Source: [Clostridium] methylpentosum DSM 5476 (GTDB lineage: Bacteria; Bacillota; Clostridia; Oscillospirales; Ruminococcaceae). Taken from it: 51,396 bases of DNA. Made by a program: the position numbers and the translations under genes. Below are positions 42,173 through 50,562 of this stretch, in pieces. The stretch covers positions 181,662 through 233,057 of the forward strand of contig EQ973339.1 of assembly GCA_000158655.1 (NCBI GenBank), written 5' to 3'. A model generated the notes under the pieces. That model had not been told where the DNA came from, did no database searches, and worked only from the letters and a program-made list of their open reading frames with translations. Each line of letters begins with the position of its first letter. Position 1 is the first letter of the stretch.

Positions 42173-42631
42173 ATGAAAGCAGTACTTCAACGGGTGAGCA
42201 GCGCCCGAGTGCGGATTGACGGCAAGGTGTGCGGGGAGATTCAGACCGGGTTTCTGGTTCTGCTCGGCGTCATGCAGGGGGATACCCAAAAAGAGGCGGA
42301 CTGTCTCGCGGCAAAGATCGCCGGGCTGCGGGTGTTCACCGATGAACAGGATAAGATGAACCTTTCGCTTGCAGATGTGGACGGCGGCGTGCTGCTCATC
42401 TCCAATTTCACCCTCGGCGCGGACTGCCGCAAGGGGAGACGGCCGTCGTTTGTCCGCGCGGCCCGTCCCGAGACGGCGGAGCCGCTCTATCGCTACATGG
42501 GGGAACAGCTTGTCAAAAATGGGGTGGCCCAGGTGGAATACGGCGTGTTTGGGGCGGATATGCAGGTGGAGCTCTGCAACGACGGCCCTGTGACCATCCT
42601 GCTCGATACCGAAGAACTCAATGTGAATTAG
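42173..42631 (+). CDS. dtd: D-aminoacyl-tRNA deacylase
   Basis: A 152-residue DTD. Seen: MKAVLQRVSSARVRIDG, the substrate-pocket motif LLISNFTLGADCRKGRRPSF, and the C-terminal Gly-cisPro-type segment NDGPVTILLDTEE. It frees tRNAs wrongly charged with D-amino acids or glycine. ATG 42173 begins the conserved domain; AAAGGAG lies 11 nt upstream. An in-frame ATG at 42146 precedes that site. A metallo-hydrolase gene follows in 12 nt. Confidence 0.95.
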   Translation: MKAVLQRVSSARVRIDGKVCGEIQTGFLVLLGVMQGDTQKEADCLAAKIAGLRVFTDEQDKMNLSLADVDGGVLLISNFTLGADCRKGRRPSFVRAARPETAEPLYRYMGEQLVKNGVAQVEYGVFGADMQVELCNDGPVTILLDTEELNVN

Positions 42632-42643
42632 GAGGAACGGAAC

Positions 42644-43279
42644 ATGCGTATTTTACAAATGGTGCTCGGCCCAGTGCAGACCAACTGCTTTATCCTGCTC
42701 GACGATGCGGGCAAAGCGCTCGTGGTGGACCCCGCTGACAACGGGGAGCGGATTGTTGAAATTCTCAACGAAAACCACGCCCAATTGGATAAAATTCTGC
42801 TCACTCACGGACATTTTGACCACATCGGCGGGGCATATTATCTTCAGACCCACACCGATGCGGTCACCTACATCCACGAGCTCGACAACGAGCTGCTCGC
42901 CGACCCGGACAAAAACCTCTCCAACACCTTCCAGATGGTCAAGTCGGAGAAATATTACAAGGTCAAGGCGGATGTGCTGGTCAAGGAGGGGGATACCATT
43001 GAGTTCGGCGGCCTCACCTTCACCGTGTTGCACACGCCAGGGCATTCCCGTGGGAGCTGTCTCTATGTTGCGGACGGTCTGATCTTCGCAGGGGACACCA
43101 TCTTTAAGGGAGAGATCGGGCGCAACGACACCTACGGCGGAAGTTGGGAGTCACAGCAGGAGTCCCTTAAAAAGATCAATCAGCTTGAAGGGGATTATAC
43201 CATCTGTCCTGGGCATGGGGAAAACACCACCCTGGCGTATGAAAAGGAACACAATCCCTACCTGAGGATGGTTCGATGA
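42644..43279 (+). CDS. Metallo-beta-lactamase-fold hydrolase (glyoxalase II-like)
   Basis: A 211-residue MBL-fold protein. Seen: the metal motif THGHFDHIGG, HTPGHSRGSC, FAGDTIF, and a C-terminal CPGHGENT histidine. It resembles the YqgX/GloB group, which cleaves thioesters such as lactoylglutathione-type or bacillithiol conjugates; the true substrate is not known. AGGAGG lies 7 nt before the ATG. Its stop overlaps the hemZ start (ATGA), so the two are translationally coupled. Confidence 0.9.
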   Translation: MRILQMVLGPVQTNCFILLDDAGKALVVDPADNGERIVEILNENHAQLDKILLTHGHFDHIGGAYYLQTHTDAVTYIHELDNELLADPDKNLSNTFQMVKSEKYYKVKADVLVKEGDTIEFGGLTFTVLHTPGHSRGSCLYVADGLIFAGDTIFKGEIGRNDTYGGSWESQQESLKKINQLEGDYTICPGHGENTTLAYEKEHNPYLRMVR

Positions 43280-44760
43280 TCCTCGCCTTTGTCGGACAGG
43301 ATTACAAATACCAGGTGGAGAGCCTGGTGAAGATGTTTTTTCCAGTCGAGCGGTTCTCCATCCTGTACGGGGAAATCCCGCAGGATGAAAACGCAGTGAT
43401 TACGGTGGAACGCAGGAGAAAGAGCGGGTACCGGTTGCTCGCTGTGGTCCGCACAGACGGGAAGGTAACGGTCAAGCGCAGAATTCTCCCGTTCACAGCC
43501 GAGCTGTCTGAGCGCAGGCTGGCGCTGTGCGCGGCGCTCTATAAGGCGCTGTGTGAGGGATTGGGGACCGAACTCCCGTGGGGAATGCTCACCGGGGTTC
43601 GCCCAGTCAAGCAGGTGCACGCTCTGCGCGGGGAAGGAAAGAACGACGAGGAGATCCGCCGCTTCTTTTCAGAGCAGTTTTTTGTCTCCCAAACCAAGAG
43701 CGATCTCTGCCTCATGACTGCGGATGTGCAGGAGGGGCTTGAGATGGGGATTCGCCCACAGGTGGCGAGCCTGTATGTGTCGATCCCATTCTGTCCCACC
43801 CGGTGTGCCTACTGTTCCTTTGTCTCGCAGGCAGTTGAGAAAAAGGGGACGGCTGCGCTGATAGGCGAGTATGTCGACAAGCTGTGCGGCGAGCTTCAGG
43901 CGACGGCAGAGGTCGTGAAACAGTGCGGGTTACAGCTGGAAACGGTCTATTTCGGCGGAGGGACGCCCACCTCCCTTTCAGCGGGCCAGCTCAGCATCCT
44001 GCTCGACTGCATTGAGCGGTCGTTCGACCTCAGCCACCTCAAGGAGTACACTGTTGAGGCGGGCAGAGCTGACACGATTACAGCGGACAAGCTTGAGGTG
44101 CTGCACGACCACGGTGTCGGACGCATCAGCATCAACCCGCAGTCGTTTAACGACAGGGTACTCGAACAGGTGGGCCGGCGCCACACCGCCCGTCAGGTCG
44201 TCGACGCCTATCATCTCGCGCGCAGTGTGGGGTTTGAATCCATCAATATGGATTTGATTGCAGGTCTGCCGGGAGACACCCTTGAGAGTTTTGAGAGGAC
44301 AGTGGAACAGGCGGTGGTGCTCGCCCCCGAAAACATCACGGTGCACGCCCTCACGATCAAGCGTTCCTCCGCGCTGCATGAACAGGGGAGAGCTGGCGGC
44401 GGGGATGCCCCTGCGATGGTCGCTTATGCGGGGCAGCGTCTTCTTCGGGAGGGATACCGGCCCTATTACCTCTATCGTCAGAAAAACATGGTGGACAACC
44501 TTGAAAACGTCGGTTACGCAAAGCCGGGGCATGAGAGCCCCTACAACATCTACATCATGGAGGAGAACCAGACCATCCTCGCCTGCGGAGCGGGCGGTTC
44601 GACTAAACTTGTCGCGCCCGGCAGGATCGAGCGTATATTTAACTACAAATATCCATATGAATATTGTAACGGCTTTGAGGAGATCCTCAGGCGAAAACAG
44701 GAGGTAGTACGGTTTTATGGGCAACAGGAGGCAAGTGAACATCGACCTGCTCAACTTTGA
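43276..44760 (+). CDS. hemZ: Radical-SAM coproporphyrinogen III dehydrogenase-like HemZ
   Basis: A 494-residue radical SAM enzyme. Cluster ligands sit in SIPFCPTRCAYCSF (Cys-173, 177, 180: C-x3-C-x2-C). ETVYFGGGTPTSL is the SAM-binding region, and MDLIAGLPGDTLESF is typical of the HemN family. About 165 residues precede the core, as in HemZ. Family members act in anaerobic porphyrin synthesis, although some HemN-like proteins have other roles. ATG overlaps the preceding stop by 4 nt; the downstream kinase-like gene begins 44 nt before this one ends. Confidence 0.88.
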   Translation: MILAFVGQDYKYQVESLVKMFFPVERFSILYGEIPQDENAVITVERRRKSGYRLLAVVRTDGKVTVKRRILPFTAELSERRLALCAALYKALCEGLGTELPWGMLTGVRPVKQVHALRGEGKNDEEIRRFFSEQFFVSQTKSDLCLMTADVQEGLEMGIRPQVASLYVSIPFCPTRCAYCSFVSQAVEKKGTAALIGEYVDKLCGELQATAEVVKQCGLQLETVYFGGGTPTSLSAGQLSILLDCIERSFDLSHLKEYTVEAGRADTITADKLEVLHDHGVGRISINPQSFNDRVLEQVGRRHTARQVVDAYHLARSVGFESINMDLIAGLPGDTLESFERTVEQAVVLAPENITVHALTIKRSSALHEQGRAGGGDAPAMVAYAGQRLLREGYRPYYLYRQKNMVDNLENVGYAKPGHESPYNIYIMEENQTILACGAGGSTKLVAPGRIERIFNYKYPYEYCNGFEEILRRKQEVVRFYGQQEASEHRPAQL

Positions 44761-45631
44761 GGCGCAGCAAGACAGCGCCGCCCTCATCGACCGTGCCGAG
44801 CGGCGGTACCACACGCAGATCCAAGACGTCGCCCGGACGGTTGACAAGCACAAAAAAGAGCAGAAGTTTATCCTCATCGCGGGGCCGTCCGCCTCGGGTA
44901 AGACGACAACCTCGGTTCTGCTCCAGCGGCAACTCGTCAAGATGGGGGTGAATTCCGAGCGCATCTCCCTCGACAATTTTTTTAAGGCAAAGACCGAGAC
45001 CCCCCTCCTGCCCAACGGGGAACGGGATTTTGAATCGGTCGACGCGCTCAACCTCGACGAGCTGCACACCTGCTTTACCGAGCTTGTGCGGGACAAACGC
45101 ACCTCCATCCCTCTGTTCGACTTCAAGCTCGGCAGGGAAAATGGACGCCTGCCCCTTGAGATCACCAACGATGTGCTGCTCATCGAGGGGATTCACGCCC
45201 TCAACCCCCGCATCATTCCGCCCGGGCTGTCCGGCCGGTTCCACAAAATTTACATCAGTGTCCAGACTGAATTCGAGGAGGGGGGAGAGGTGATACTCTC
45301 CTCCAAGGACCTGCGGCTGCTCCGGCGGATGCTGCGCGACCATGAAGAGCGCAACTCCCCCATCCCCTGCACGATGGACATGTGGAACAACGTGCTGCGG
45401 GGGGAACGCAGCTACATCCGGCCGTTCCGCAGTGAGGCGGATGATGTGATTGATTCGATCCACGTCTACGAGCCTCTCGTCTACCGCGACCTGCTGCTCC
45501 CGCTGTTGCCGATACACCCCGACTGCCCCCACGCGCGCAAGCTCAGTCAGCTGCGCAGCGCACTCCAGGCGTTTGGCAGTCTTTCCCCCGACGCTGTACC
45601 GGAGGATTCCCTCATCCAGGAGTTTATTTAG
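44717..45631 (+). CDS. Uridine kinase/phosphoribulokinase-family nucleoside kinase
   Basis: A 304-residue P-loop kinase: IAGPSASGKTTTSVLLQRQL (Walker A), ISLDNFFKAKTETPLLPNGERDFESVDALN and VLLIEGIHALNP (Walker B region). In many Clostridia the homologue has about 550 residues with N-terminal TGS and ThrRS-like domains; here only the kinase part is present. The gene overlaps hemZ by 44 nt, with AGGAGG 12 nt before the ATG. GTG 44735, near a second AGGAGG, is another possible start. Role: probably uridine/cytidine salvage or a related phosphorylation; not certain. Confidence 0.82.
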   Translation: MGNRRQVNIDLLNFEAQQDSAALIDRAERRYHTQIQDVARTVDKHKKEQKFILIAGPSASGKTTTSVLLQRQLVKMGVNSERISLDNFFKAKTETPLLPNGERDFESVDALNLDELHTCFTELVRDKRTSIPLFDFKLGRENGRLPLEITNDVLLIEGIHALNPRIIPPGLSGRFHKIYISVQTEFEEGGEVILSSKDLRLLRRMLRDHEERNSPIPCTMDMWNNVLRGERSYIRPFRSEADDVIDSIHVYEPLVYRDLLLPLLPIHPDCPHARKLSQLRSALQAFGSLSPDAVPEDSLIQEFI

Positions 45632-45710
45632 AGTTTCTATTGTTAAGGGATTACTGTCGGATCAATGGAAATTCCTTTTGGCCTTTTTACAGATCAAATA
45701 CGTTTGACAC

Positions 45711-45742
45711 AACGCTTTCTCCCTTAGAGAAGGCGTTTCTTC
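45711..45742 (+). terminator. Terminator of the hemZ–kinase operon
   Basis: AACGCTTTCTC pairs with GAGAAGGCGTT (one G·T) around 5 nt; the following T-run is broken (TTTCTTC). Confidence 0.6.
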
Positions 45743-46359
45743 ATATGTGGGGATCCTCCGGCTGTTCCCGCAGTCCGCTGTGGACAAATTTAAATCGCTC
45801 GCGGGCGGAAAGAGGCTGATATTGAGCGCAGGAGTGGCAGACGGCGGGTTTTGCAGCCCCCTACCAACAGGCGGAACGCTCTCAACTCTACCCTCGAAAC
45901 GTTTGGGGCCCACCTCGTTACTGCTGAGTATCAAAGGGCAGAAGATGAAGTTTTCTACCGCGGATATTTCAACAACAGGGAACAGATTGCTCCAATGCTG
46001 CCGATCTGGACGGGCGAATTCGGTTTTGTGCTTACCAGGCGACTCCCTGTTCGGAGATCTTGTTAGCGCCGCGAACCCGGCAGGGGAATGACAGCGCTTT
46101 GCAGGACAGCCGACCAGATGAATTTCCAGGCAGTGCGGAGCCAAAACAGGCAGGAAACTTATGGAAAAACGTTAACCGGTCACAGCTTTTGCAGACTGCC
46201 TCTCAGGCACTCCAAAGTGCTGCGAAGCAGTTGGATTCCGGCCGTTTTTGGAGAGCGTCAGCGGGTGTTCCCGCTCTGTCTTAGGCGGCAGCTTGTTCAA
46301 TCTGTTCAAATTCAGCATGGCAGCAGGGGATCTCTCATAAAATGTTAAGAATTAAAGGA
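45743..46359. other. Gene-free stretch with a protein-like fragment
   Basis: About 600 bp. One frame (45851–46066) reads RNALNSTLETFGAHLVTAEY, then EVFYRGYFNNREQIAPMLP and WTGEFGFVLT, which looks like real protein. It lacks a start with a ribosome site, and I recognise no family, so I treat it as a possible pseudogene remnant. The rest shows nothing. Confidence 0.4.
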
Positions 46360-46388
46360 TTGAAAAAAGGCGAGAAGGTGCGTATAAT
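46360..46388 (+). promoter_or_regulatory. Promoter of the zinc-ribbon protein
   Basis: TTGAAA, a 17-nt spacer and TATAAT, about 40 nt before the ATG. Confidence 0.75.
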
Positions 46389-46428
46389 AGAGAGAAATAA
46401 GTTTGACAACCAGATTGGAGGTACGATT

Positions 46429-46926
46429 ATGGGCATGTTTGATGATCTTTGCGGCAAGGCGAAAGATGTCGCAGATGCGGCGGGGAAAAAGACCGGAGAA
46501 ATCGTAGAGCTTACCAAGTATAAAATGAAAGCGAGCCAGTTGCACTCCGATATCCGAGCAGCACATGAGAAACTCGGTAGCGCGGTGTACAGCATGGTCA
46601 AGGCTGATTATGAAAATCCCGAGCTGATCAATTCGATGGCGGAGGAGATCGACGAGCTGATGGCAAAGCTCAAAGAGATTGAGGACAAGATTTCCGAACT
46701 CAAGCGGGTTGTAAAATGTCCCTGTTGCGGAGCCAACAACGCGCAGGATTCGAGCTACTGTTCCCAGTGCGGCTGCAAGCTGGGCGCTGATTTTTCCAAG
46801 CAGGAGGAAAAAATTGTAGTGGAAACCCCCGACGAAGATCCCGTAGAACCCGAGATATCCGCCGATGAAACACCCGAGGAACCGGAAATTTCACTGGAAG
46901 ATGTGGAAGAAGATAAGGGTGAATAG
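46429..46926 (+). CDS. Coiled-coil/zinc-ribbon protein, unknown function
   Basis: A 165-residue cytoplasmic protein. It has a long amphipathic helix pair (residues 1–85; ELTKYKMKASQLHSDIRAAHEKL, INSMAEEIDELMAKLKEIED), a zinc ribbon (CPCCGANNAQDSSYCSQCGCK: C-x2-C...C-x2-C) and an acidic Pro/Glu tail (ETPDEDPVEPEISADETPEE). This helix-plus-ribbon layout is frequent in Clostridia. Its role is unknown; the ribbon suggests protein or nucleic-acid contacts. TTGGAGG precedes the ATG. It has its own promoter and terminator. Confidence 0.85.
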   Translation: MGMFDDLCGKAKDVADAAGKKTGEIVELTKYKMKASQLHSDIRAAHEKLGSAVYSMVKADYENPELINSMAEEIDELMAKLKEIEDKISELKRVVKCPCCGANNAQDSSYCSQCGCKLGADFSKQEEKIVVETPDEDPVEPEISADETPEEPEISLEDVEEDKGE

Positions 46927-46939
46927 GACTTAGACAGAG

Positions 46940-46965
46940 GGCGGGGGAGATTCCCCGCCTTTTTT
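46940..46965 (+). terminator. Terminator of the zinc-ribbon gene
   Basis: GGCGGGG pairs with CCCCGCC around 6 nt, followed by six T residues. Confidence 0.8.
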
Positions 46966-47018
46966 CTGGAAGAAATCAAAAAAATTACTCTGAAACGAAG
47001 AAAATTCCATAAAAGGGC

Positions 47019-47047
47019 TTGAAAAATCAGGGCGTTTCAGTTAGTAT
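47019..47047 (+). promoter_or_regulatory. Promoter of the mazG–hup cluster
   Basis: TTGAAA, a 17-nt spacer and TAGTAT, about 65 nt before mazG. Confidence 0.55.
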
Positions 47048-47116
47048 ATTAAATATGGCTTTTTGGAAGCCTCTTGCTTAAAGAGCAGCGCAGTGTGGAA
47101 AGGCGGGAAAGATACC

Positions 47117-47908
47117 ATGGATTTTCCTAAGAAACAACGTTACAACATTGATGACCTGCTTGCCATTATGCGGATCCTGCGCAGCGATCAGGGCTGTCCC
47201 TGGGATCGGGAGCAGACCCACCAGTCAATTCGAAAGAACATGATCGAGGAAACCTATGAAGTGGTGGAGGCGATCGACACGCAGGACAGCGTGCTTCTCC
47301 AGGAGGAGCTTGGCGATGTGCTGATGCAGGTGGTGTTCCACGCCCAGATCGAGGAGGAGGAACATCGCTTTAATTTTGAGGATGTGTGCGACGGAGTGTG
47401 CAAAAAGCTCATTGTCCGTCACCCCCATGTGTTTAGCGACGTCCAGGTGAGTGATTCTGCCCAGGTTCTCACCAATTGGGAGAGTATTAAACGCAGCCAA
47501 AAGGGGCAAACTTCCTATACAGAGAGCTTGCGTTCGGTGCCCTCGGTGCTGCCAAGCCTGATGCGCAGTGAAAAGGTGCAGAGCCGCGCGGCAAAATCCG
47601 GTTTTGACTACCCTGACCTTGGATGGGCGATGGGCGACCTCAAGAGCGAAGTCGGAGAACTTGAGGAGGCAATTGCATACAACAACCATGAGGACATTGA
47701 GGAGGAACTCGGCGATTTGCTGTTCAGCTGTGTCAACGTCGCGCGCAAGGCGGATGTGGAGCCGGAATACGCGCTGACAAAATCCTGCGAAAAGTTTATC
47801 GAACGCTACGCCAAGGTGGAGCAGATGAGCAGGGAACGGGGAATCGACATGAAGACAGCTGGGATCGACCAACTCAACGAACTTTGGAAAGAAGCAAAAG
47901 GGAAATAA
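47117..47908 (+). CDS. mazG: Nucleoside triphosphate pyrophosphohydrolase MazG
   Basis: A 263-residue MazG with two repeats of the all-alpha NTPase domain. The first metal-binding set is NMIEETYEVVEAID plus LQEELGDVLMQVVFHAQ; the second is EVGELEEAIAYNN plus EEELGDLLFSCVNVARK. It hydrolyses (d)NTPs to monophosphates, cleaning damaged nucleotides. In Bacillus this is the C-terminal half of YabN; the N-terminal methylase-like half is missing here. ATG 47117 starts the conserved part; GGCGGGAAAG upstream is a weak ribosome site. hup follows after 92 nt. Confidence 0.93.
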   Translation: MDFPKKQRYNIDDLLAIMRILRSDQGCPWDREQTHQSIRKNMIEETYEVVEAIDTQDSVLLQEELGDVLMQVVFHAQIEEEEHRFNFEDVCDGVCKKLIVRHPHVFSDVQVSDSAQVLTNWESIKRSQKGQTSYTESLRSVPSVLPSLMRSEKVQSRAAKSGFDYPDLGWAMGDLKSEVGELEEAIAYNNHEDIEEELGDLLFSCVNVARKADVEPEYALTKSCEKFIERYAKVEQMSRERGIDMKTAGIDQLNELWKEAKGK

Positions 47909-48000
47909 GCTGTTCGTAGGGGCCCCAGGGGGAAACCTATTGAATATAAACAAATGCGGCGTGTACCATGCCGGGAATTATTTTATGGAGGTAAACTCAA

Positions 48001-48276
48001 ATGACAAAGTCTGATTTGATCAATGCAGTGGCAGCTAAAGCTGAGCTTTCCAAAAAAGACGCGGAAAAGGCTGTGCTTTCTATGATAGACGCTATCACGG
48101 AAGCTCTGGTAGAAGGAGACAAGGTTCAGTTGGTCGGCTTCGGAACCTTTGAAGTCCGTGAGCGCAAGGCAAGAGATGGCAGAAACCCGCTCAACGGCGA
48201 GCCGATGCACATCCCCGCAACGACTGTCCCGGCTTTCAAAGCGGGCAAGGCGCTCAAAGACGCCGTTGCGAAATAG
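48001..48276 (+). CDS. hup: DNA-binding protein HU
   Basis: A 91-residue [22 protein letters not shown], the signature [18 protein letters not shown], and C-terminal [15 protein letters not shown] are all intact. It bends and compacts the chromosome as a dimer. TGGAGGT lies 9 nt upstream. The position between mazG and rqcP is the conserved Firmicutes order. A terminator at 48289–48320 separates it partly from rqcP. Confidence 0.97.
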   Translation: MTKSDLINAVAAKAELSKKDAEKAVLSMIDAITEALVEGDKVQLVGFGTFEVRERKARDGRNPLNGEPMHIPATTVPAFKAGKALKDAVAK

Positions 48277-48288
48277 CTTGTTGATTCT

Positions 48289-48320
48289 ACCGCCGACTGA
48301 TTCAGCCGGCGGTTTTCTTT
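48289..48320 (+). terminator. hup terminator
   Basis: ACCGCCG pairs with CGGCGGT around 11 nt, then TTTTCTTTTC, 12 nt past the hup stop. Confidence 0.7.
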
Positions 48321-48473
48321 TCACCTGTTTCTCACCAAAGGCCGGCCAAGGATTTGACCGGGCTGTTTTGGAGCAATACGGCTGTCCGGCGGGGAACTTC
48401 CCTTCGCTTTCGCGCAGACGCATTTCCTGAAGGAGCGGGCTGATATATTTTACAACCATTAAAGGAGTACAAC

Positions 48474-48716
48474 ATGAGACTGGATAAATACTTAAAGGTA
48501 ACCCGCATCATCAAGCGGCGTACAGTGGCCAACGAAGCGTGCGACGCGGGGCGGATTGTGGTCAACGGAAAACCCGCGCGTGCGTCCTATGACGTTAAGG
48601 TTGGGGATGTCATCGAGGTCAACCTCGGGCAGAAGCCGCTCAAGGTAAAGGTGCTCGCAGTCAGCGAATACGCGACCAAGGACAACGCCTCGGACAACTA
48701 TCAGGTGATCGAATAG
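48474..48716 (+). CDS. rqcP: S4-domain RNA-binding protein RqcP (YabO)
   Basis: An 80-residue S4 protein: MRLDKYLKVTRIIKRRTVAN, AGRIVVNGKPARASYDVKVGDVIEV. RqcP binds stalled 50S subunits together with RqcH and allows alanine-tail synthesis in bacterial ribosome quality control. It is close to Hsp15, but its size and location (hup–rqcP–yabP) point to RqcP. AAAGGAG lies upstream of the ATG. yabP follows after 56 nt. Confidence 0.93.
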   Translation: MRLDKYLKVTRIIKRRTVANEACDAGRIVVNGKPARASYDVKVGDVIEVNLGQKPLKVKVLAVSEYATKDNASDNYQVIE

Positions 48717-48772
48717 CATAATCTCCTCCCCGCTTGAATAAACATGGTACAAAAGCGAAGGAGTGTTTGTTC

Positions 48773-49054
48773 ATGATCGAGGAGAAAAAAGCGAAAATGG
48801 CCCAGAATATCATTCTGGAGAACCGAAAGAGCCTGACGGTGTCGGGGGTCAAGGATGTGGACAGCTTTGACGAGCGGACAGTGGCGATGTTTACCGAGCT
48901 CGGGATGCTCACCGTGCGAGGCGGCTCGCTGCACATCAACAAATTCAATATGGAAACGGGCGAGCTGGTTTTGGAAGGGGAGATTGATTCTCTGACCTAC
49001 AGCGAGCAGGAGAAGCGCTCTGCGGGGAACCTCCTCTCCAAGCTCTTTAAATAA
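48773..49054 (+). CDS. yabP: Spore protein YabP
   Basis: A 93-residue YabP: ENRKSLTVSGVKDVDSFDER, GGSLHINKFNMETGELVLEGEI. It belongs to the YabP/YqfC family of sporulation proteins expressed in the mother cell; its molecular role is not known. ATG 48773 is chosen because GAAGGAG lies 9 nt upstream; the frame is open 13 codons further. yabQ follows within 11 nt. Confidence 0.93.
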   Translation: MIEEKKAKMAQNIILENRKSLTVSGVKDVDSFDERTVAMFTELGMLTVRGGSLHINKFNMETGELVLEGEIDSLTYSEQEKRSAGNLLSKLFK

Positions 49055-49065
49055 GGGGCCTGCCC

Positions 49066-49665
49066 ATGGATATGATTGTGGCGCCCCCGACGTGGGTTTT
49101 CCTGTGGGCGGTGTTGCTCGGGGCGGCGCTCGGCGTCTGCTATGACGTCTTTCGCATTCTCCGCATTGCAATCCCATCGGGCAGGATTCTGGTTTTTTTT
49201 GAGGACCTCCTCTTTTTTCTCATTGTTGCGGCGGCGACGTTTGAGTTCTACCAACTGACGACCGATGGGATCGTGCGCGGCTATGTGCTCATTGGGGAAC
49301 TGCTCGGGTTTGCGCTGTATTACTTCACCATCGGGGCGTTGGTCTTCCGCGCGGCCACGGCGATCATCCATTTGATTCAGAGGATTATCGGATGGTTGGT
49401 CAAGGTTTTTCTTTGGCCGTTCCGAAAATTGTTTGCCCCGTTGATCCGCAAGCTGGTCCGCCAGATGAAAAAGCCCGCCGCAAGACTGAAAAAACTTTGT
49501 AAAAAGAGAAAAAATAGCTTGCAAAAAAAAGGCAACCTATTGTATAATCATTATAAGACGAAAAAAGCACCGCCTGCAAACCGAAATGAGGGAAAACCAA
49601 AATGGCGAAAAAGGCGCTCAAAAAGAAAAAAAGGCAAAAAAACATCATCTTCAAGATCGCATTGA
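49066..49665 (+). CDS. yabQ: Spore cortex protein YabQ
   Basis: A 199-residue membrane protein. About four transmembrane helices span residues 10–100 (WVFLWAVLLGAALGVCYDVF, RILVFFEDLLFFLIVAAA, YVLIGELLGFALYYFTIGAL), followed by a very basic tail (KKPAARLKKLCKKRKN). YabQ is needed for spore cortex formation in Bacillus. AAGGGG lies 8 nt upstream of the ATG. The C-terminal 21 codons overlap divIC and contain a promoter-like sequence, so the end of the protein may be poorly conserved. Confidence 0.9.
   Translation: MDMIVAPPTWVFLWAVLLGAALGVCYDVFRILRIAIPSGRILVFFEDLLFFLIVAAATFEFYQLTTDGIVRGYVLIGELLGFALYYFTIGALVFRAATAIIHLIQRIIGWLVKVFLWPFRKLFAPLIRKLVRQMKKPAARLKKLCKKRKNSLQKKGNLLYNHYKTKKAPPANRNEGKPKWRKRRSKRKKGKKTSSSRSH
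49519..49548 (+). promoter_or_regulatory. Internal promoter for divIC inside yabQ
   Basis: TTGCAA, an 18-nt spacer and TATAAT lie inside the yabQ coding sequence, 55–85 bp before divIC. This would let divIC be expressed in vegetative cells independently of sporulation genes. Confidence 0.65.
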
Positions 49666-49904
49666 TTGTGTTCGCCGTTGCGGTCAGCACTGAGCTGATT
49701 TCGTTGCAGGTGAGCATTGCCTCGAAAAAGCGCGAGAACGAGACGATGGAGCAAAAAGTCGCCCAGCAGATGAAGGAAAATGAAGAACTTCAAGCCCTCA
49801 TCGACGGTGGGATGGACCCCGCCTATGCGGAGCGCATCGCACGTGAAAAGCTGGGGTATGTCGCGCCCAACGAACGGGTCTTTGTGGATGTAAACGGTGA
49901 GTAA
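49602..49904 (+). CDS. divIC: Septum protein DivIC/FtsB-like
   Basis: A 100-residue bitopic protein: a basic N-terminus (ALKKKKRQKNIIFK), one transmembrane helix (IALIVFAVAVSTELISLQV), then a coiled coil (KKRENETMEQKVAQQMKENEELQ) and the family end MDPAYAERIAREKLGYVAPNER. It forms the DivIB–FtsL–DivIC complex that triggers septal wall synthesis. GAGGGAAAAC precedes the ATG. It overlaps yabQ by 64 nt in another frame. Confidence 0.93.
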   Translation: MAKKALKKKKRQKNIIFKIALIVFAVAVSTELISLQVSIASKKRENETMEQKVAQQMKENEELQALIDGGMDPAYAERIAREKLGYVAPNERVFVDVNGE

Positions 49905-49946
49905 CAGAAATTTTTTACTTAATTTAAGGAGGCAGTCGAGTTTTTT

Positions 49947-50420
49947 ATGCAACTTGATGTTGGAAAAATCGTAGAAGGTAAAGTGACAGGAATTACAAAT
50001 TTTGGTGCGTTTATCGACCTCGGTGAGGGCAAAACCGGCATGGTGCACATTTCAGAAGTATCCGCCGGCTATGTCAAGGAGATTGCCGATCATCTCAAAG
50101 AGGGCGAACAGGTCAAAGTGAAGGTCCTCAAGGTAGGGGATGACGGAAAAATCAGCCTGTCCATCAAACAGGCACAGCCCCAGGCACCCCGCCCGGACGG
50201 CGCAAACCAGAACCGTCCCCCGAGACGTCCGCAGCAGCGCGGCCCTCGTGGAAACAGCGGCGGATTTGACCGTTCCCGCCACAACAGCAACGAACCGATG
50301 TCATTTGAGGATATGCTCAGCAAGTTTAAACAGAATAGCGAAGAAAAAATGTCCGACATCAAACGCAACATCGACGGCAAACGCGGCTCCTACTCGAGAA
50401 GGGGCGGCGGCTCCAAATAA
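49947..50420 (+). CDS. S1-domain RNA-binding protein (YabR)
   Basis: A 157-residue protein. One S1 domain (VGKIVEGKVTGITNFGAFIDL, TGMVHISEVSAGYV, LKVGDDGKISLSIKQ) is followed by a basic, Pro/Gln/Arg-rich disordered region (NRPPRRPQQRGPRGNSGG) and a C-terminal RNIDGKRGSYSRRGG tail. It matches YabR/general stress protein 13, thought to bind RNA or ribosomes. AAGGAGG lies upstream of the ATG. It is the last gene of the conserved cluster before the IS element. Confidence 0.92.
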   Translation: MQLDVGKIVEGKVTGITNFGAFIDLGEGKTGMVHISEVSAGYVKEIADHLKEGEQVKVKVLKVGDDGKISLSIKQAQPQAPRPDGANQNRPPRRPQQRGPRGNSGGFDRSRHNSNEPMSFEDMLSKFKQNSEEKMSDIKRNIDGKRGSYSRRGGGSK

Positions 50421-50517
50421 AAACAAAGACCCTGCCTGGATTTGTACAGTACAGTGCACCAGAGAGAACGGACAGAGAATAAAAGCCCCAGGCGTAGAAA
50501 AACGCAGCATTAGGCAA

Positions 50518-50550
50518 GCTGGCGTCGCTTTTGAAGCGGCGTCAGCTTTG
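50518..50550 (+). terminator. Hairpin after yabR, probable terminator
   Basis: GCTGGCGTCGCTT pairs with AAGCGGCGTCAGC (two wobble pairs) around TTG, followed by TTTGTTG. It may instead be an outer part of the IS left end. Confidence 0.5.
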
Positions 50551-50562
50551 TTGTATAGCGAA

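Noticed and set aside
48701-49524. Minus-strand frames opposite yabP/yabQ
   Set aside because: Shadows of a conserved plus-strand cluster with clear ribosome sites and family matches.
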